Source of the DNA: Rhodobacterales bacterium UBA3089
Lineage (GTDB): Bacteria; Pseudomonadota; Alphaproteobacteria; Rhodobacterales; Rhodobacteraceae
Reading direction: 5' to 3'
Assembly: GCA_002367255.1 (NCBI GenBank)
Contig: DFBD01000069.1
Span: 5,623 to 13,476, forward strand
DNA: 7,854 nt
A program made the translations under genes and the position numbers. The notes beneath the pieces are model-generated. The model saw nothing but the letters and a program-made list of their open reading frames with translations. It was not told the origin of the DNA and made no database searches. Shown here in pieces: positions 6,488-7,854 of this stretch (positions are counted from its first letter, which is position 1; each line of letters begins with the position of its first letter).

Positions 6488-7066
6488 ATGGAAAACATTG
6501 CACAAATTACCTTTAAGGACATAGATCATTCCGACGCTATCGAGGCGCGAATTAACGAGCGAATCGACAAGTTAGATAAAATGTTCGATCTGGTTTTAGG
6601 ATGCAAGGTTTGGATCCAGGCTCCGCACCGGCGGCATAAAAAAGGTACGCACTACATTATCGATATTGAGGTTCTAACACCTTTGGGCACACTTTCAGTC
6701 GACCGCGAACCGGGTGACGTGAACGCACATGAGGACATTTACGTTACAATCCGGGATGCCTTCAACGCAATGGAACGCCAACTGCGCAAACAAAAAGAGC
6801 AAAGCAGTGGCCGCCCCGAAGAAAGCCTGAGCCCGCTTCAGGGAACTGTTGAACGCCTAGAGCCGAAAAAAGATTGCGGCCACATCGCAACCACCGACGG
6901 AAGGCTGATATATTTCCATCGCAACGCGGTGATAGACGAGAGTTTTGACGAGCTAAAAGTTGGTGACGCAGTATCGCTGGTTGTTGACCGAGAGGGTGCC
7001 GAGGACGGCCCTCATGCCAGCACGGTCCGGCCAATAAGCAAGCATCGTTTCGTGAATCAACCGTGA
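6488..7066 (+). CDS. HPF/RaiA family ribosome-associated protein with C-terminal cold-shock-like domain
   Basis: This is a 192-residue cytoplasmic protein. Residues 1 to about 103 form an S30AE (RaiA/HPF/YfiA) domain that in known members binds the 30S decoding region and silences idle ribosomes. After a polar linker (about 104-116), residues 117-184 resemble a cold-shock/OB fold: GTVERLEPKKDCGHI takes the place of the usual KGFGFI (RNP1) stretch, and IYFHRNAV matches the RNP2 VFVH region. Long HPFs normally end in an S30AE_C domain for ribosome dimerisation; here a nucleic-acid-binding-type domain replaces it, as in a known subgroup. AAGGAG (6476-6481) lies 6 nt before the ATG. An FNR-type box upstream suggests expression under low oxygen. 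A role in ribosome protection or translational shutdown is inferred from family. Confidence 0.92.
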   Translation: MENIAQITFKDIDHSDAIEARINERIDKLDKMFDLVLGCKVWIQAPHRRHKKGTHYIIDIEVLTPLGTLSVDREPGDVNAHEDIYVTIRDAFNAMERQLRKQKEQSSGRPEESLSPLQGTVERLEPKKDCGHIATTDGRLIYFHRNAVIDESFDELKVGDAVSLVVDREGAEDGPHASTVRPISKHRFVNQP

Positions 7067-7115
7067 TCTGCTACCTGTTTCAGAGCGTTCACAGTAAAGG
7101 CCCGTTTATCCAGTA
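7067..7115. other. short gap after the RaiA/HPF-like gene
   Basis: The 49 bases between the stop of the ribosome-associated protein gene and the MITE-like element contain no visible intrinsic terminator. Readthrough into the mobile-element remnants is therefore possible. The element may have displaced the native downstream sequence. Confidence 0.4.
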
Positions 7116-7325
7116 CTGTTGAAAAAGACGGATTTCTAGACACGACTGGGAATACGCAGAATGGCTGATCATCCGGAGATTGATGTTCAATTACTCGTCG
7201 GTCGCGATGAGCATTCCTCTGGAATGGCTTTACCGAAAAACGGGTCTCTGCGGCAAAATTAGACGACTGCACCTGTACGGCGAAAACTCTTTCGAAATTA
7301 ACTCAAAAACCGACTTTTTCAACTG
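7116..7325. mobile_element. ~210-bp MITE-like element with terminal inverted repeats and TA flanks
   Basis: The left end CTGTTGAAAAAGACGG (7116-7131) and the right end, read on the minus strand CAGTTGAAAAAGTCGG (7325-7310), differ at two positions in 16. Both ends are directly flanked by TA (7114-7115 and 7326-7327), consistent with a TA target duplication. The interior codes for no recognisable protein; a plus-strand frame from 7180 runs across the right end but has no family features. It is best read as a non-autonomous element, or the joined ends of a deleted insertion sequence. The parent transposase family cannot be assigned from sequence alone; TA duplication is typical of IS630/Tc1-like and some IS5-group elements. 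Confidence 0.58.
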
Positions 7326-7438
7326 TATCTTCGCAGAACCGTTGTTGAGCCCAAAGACCTAGAAGTAGTTGCAGCGATGACAGGGATCTGCGGGCTGAGA
7401 TCAAGCTGTTGGCCAAGGAACGTCGCCGGTTTGGGTAT

Positions 7439-7477
7439 CCGTTGGCTGACAGGTGATTGCATGCAATCACCGAGAAT
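7439..7477 (-). repeat. palindromic small repeat, copy 1 (inverted orientation)
   Basis: Thirty-nine bases interrupt the transposase between the codons for FGY and RRIQV. They hold the perfect 20-bp palindrome GGTGATTGCATGCAATCACC (7452-7471). The insert is 13 codons long, so it keeps frame, but it brings a TGA at 7454. Read on the other strand it aligns with copy 3: both share CAGG(T/C)GATTG, then CAATCACCGAGA on the strand shown here. Confidence 0.66.
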
Positions 7478-7624
7478 CGCCGCATTCAGGTAATGCTGGA
7501 GCGAAAAGGGGTTTTGATGAATCATAAGAAACTAAGGCGTATTTACACCGAGGAAAAGCTGCAAGTGCGCCGCAGGGGTGGCAGGAAACGCGCACTGGGT
7601 ACAAGAAAGCCCATGGTGCTTCCT

Positions 7625-7663
7625 CCCTCTCATTGTTTGCAAGAAACCCACTGCCGGGCAGAG
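7625..7663 (+). repeat. palindromic small repeat, copy 2
   Basis: Thirty-nine bases sit between the codons for KPMVLP and DGQKQRWS of the transposase and add 13 in-frame codons without a stop. The insert shares its ends with copy 3: CCCTCTC at the start and CTGCCGGGCA near the end, spaced 27 versus 26 bases apart. The centre is more diverged (ATTGTTTGCAAG). Confidence 0.62.
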
Positions 7664-7702
7664 GATGGTCAGAAGCAACGCTGGAGTTTGGATTTTGTCA
7701 CC

Positions 7703-7740
7703 CCCTCTCGGTGATTGTTCCAATCGCCTGCCGGGCAAGG
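7703..7740 (+). repeat. palindromic small repeat, copy 3
   Basis: Thirty-eight bases start CCCTCTC, continue with the stem GGTGATTG-TTC-CAATCGCC (7710-7728, one G-T pair), and end TGCCGGGCAAGG. The copy lies in the transposase between SLDFV and NGRRF, adds a TGA (7712-7714), and contributes to the frame change. A few host codons usually present between those motifs also appear to be missing. Confidence 0.64.
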
Positions 7741-7854
7741 AATGGGCGCAGGTTTCGCATTCTAACGGTCATTGATGATTATACCCGCGAGAACTTGGCC
7801 TTGGTGGCAGATACATCGCTGTCTGGCTTGCGTGTCTCACGAGAACTTGACCAA

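Larger units (their letters stand above)
7349..7854 (+). pseudogene. IS3-family transposase (OrfB) pseudogene, truncated at window edge
   Basis: Fragments in order give a recognisable IS3-type OrfB: DDRDLRAEIKLLAKERRRFGY (7376-7438), RRIQVMLERKGVLMNHKKLRRIY (7478-7546), the RRRGGRKRALGTRKPMVLP block (to 7624), DGQKQRWSLDFV (7664-7699, holding the first catalytic Asp of the DDE triad), and NGRRFRILTVIDDYTREN through SGLRVSRELDQ (7741-7854). The other two catalytic residues would lie beyond the window. The gene is dead: TGA at 7454, TGA at 7712, and a net frame change between 7699 and 7741. The breaks coincide with three short related inserts. The region before 7376 is poorly conserved and may be a further frameshifted N-terminus; no OrfA is seen. 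No start codon can be assigned. Confidence 0.88.

Noticed and set aside
7439..7740. CRISPR array reading of the three repeats
   Set aside because: Repeats are diverged, occur in both orientations, and are separated by transposase coding sequence rather than uniform spacers.

Overview
The window reads as a piece of an alphaproteobacterial chromosome, most likely from the Rhodobacterales (Roseobacter group). This is inferred from the protein types (a BMP-type nucleoside ABC transporter, a DUF2267 protein, and a RaiA/HPF protein fused to a cold-shock-like domain), from moderate GC with good Shine-Dalgarno sites, and from several FNR/FnrL-type TTGAY-N4-RTCAA boxes. No genus can be named from sequence alone.

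Layout. Positions 1-645 hold no intact gene. A minus-strand frame with a single internal stop runs across 360-1 and off the left edge; it may be a dead or partial gene. A DUF2267 gene lies on the minus strand (646-1074). It is divergent from a four-gene plus-strand operon (1333-6365): periplasmic BMP/PnrA-like binding protein, double-ABC ATPase with a TTG start, and two inner-membrane permeases. Together these form a complete purine-nucleoside-type (possibly other nucleoside) uptake system. An 8-bp GC hairpin separates the binding protein from the ATPase. The ATPase and first permease overlap by ATGA, and the second permease starts 5 bp after the first. A gene for a ribosome-associated hibernation-type protein with a C-terminal cold-shock-like domain follows (6488-7066).

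Regulation. Two FNR-type boxes sit 33 bp apart between the divergent DUF2267 and transporter genes, and a third lies upstream of the ribosome-associated protein gene. This suggests low-oxygen control of the two flanking stress-type genes and perhaps of the transporter.

Right end. Positions 7067-7854 are a graveyard of mobile DNA. A ~210-bp element has near-perfect terminal inverted repeats flanked by TA. Next to it is an IS3-family transposase pseudogene that runs off the right edge. This pseudogene is interrupted by three related 38-39 bp palindromic inserts, one inverted relative to the other two. Two of them are exactly 13 codons and keep the host frame. These inserts look like a small dispersed repeat family able to insert into coding DNA and are the most unusual feature of the window.
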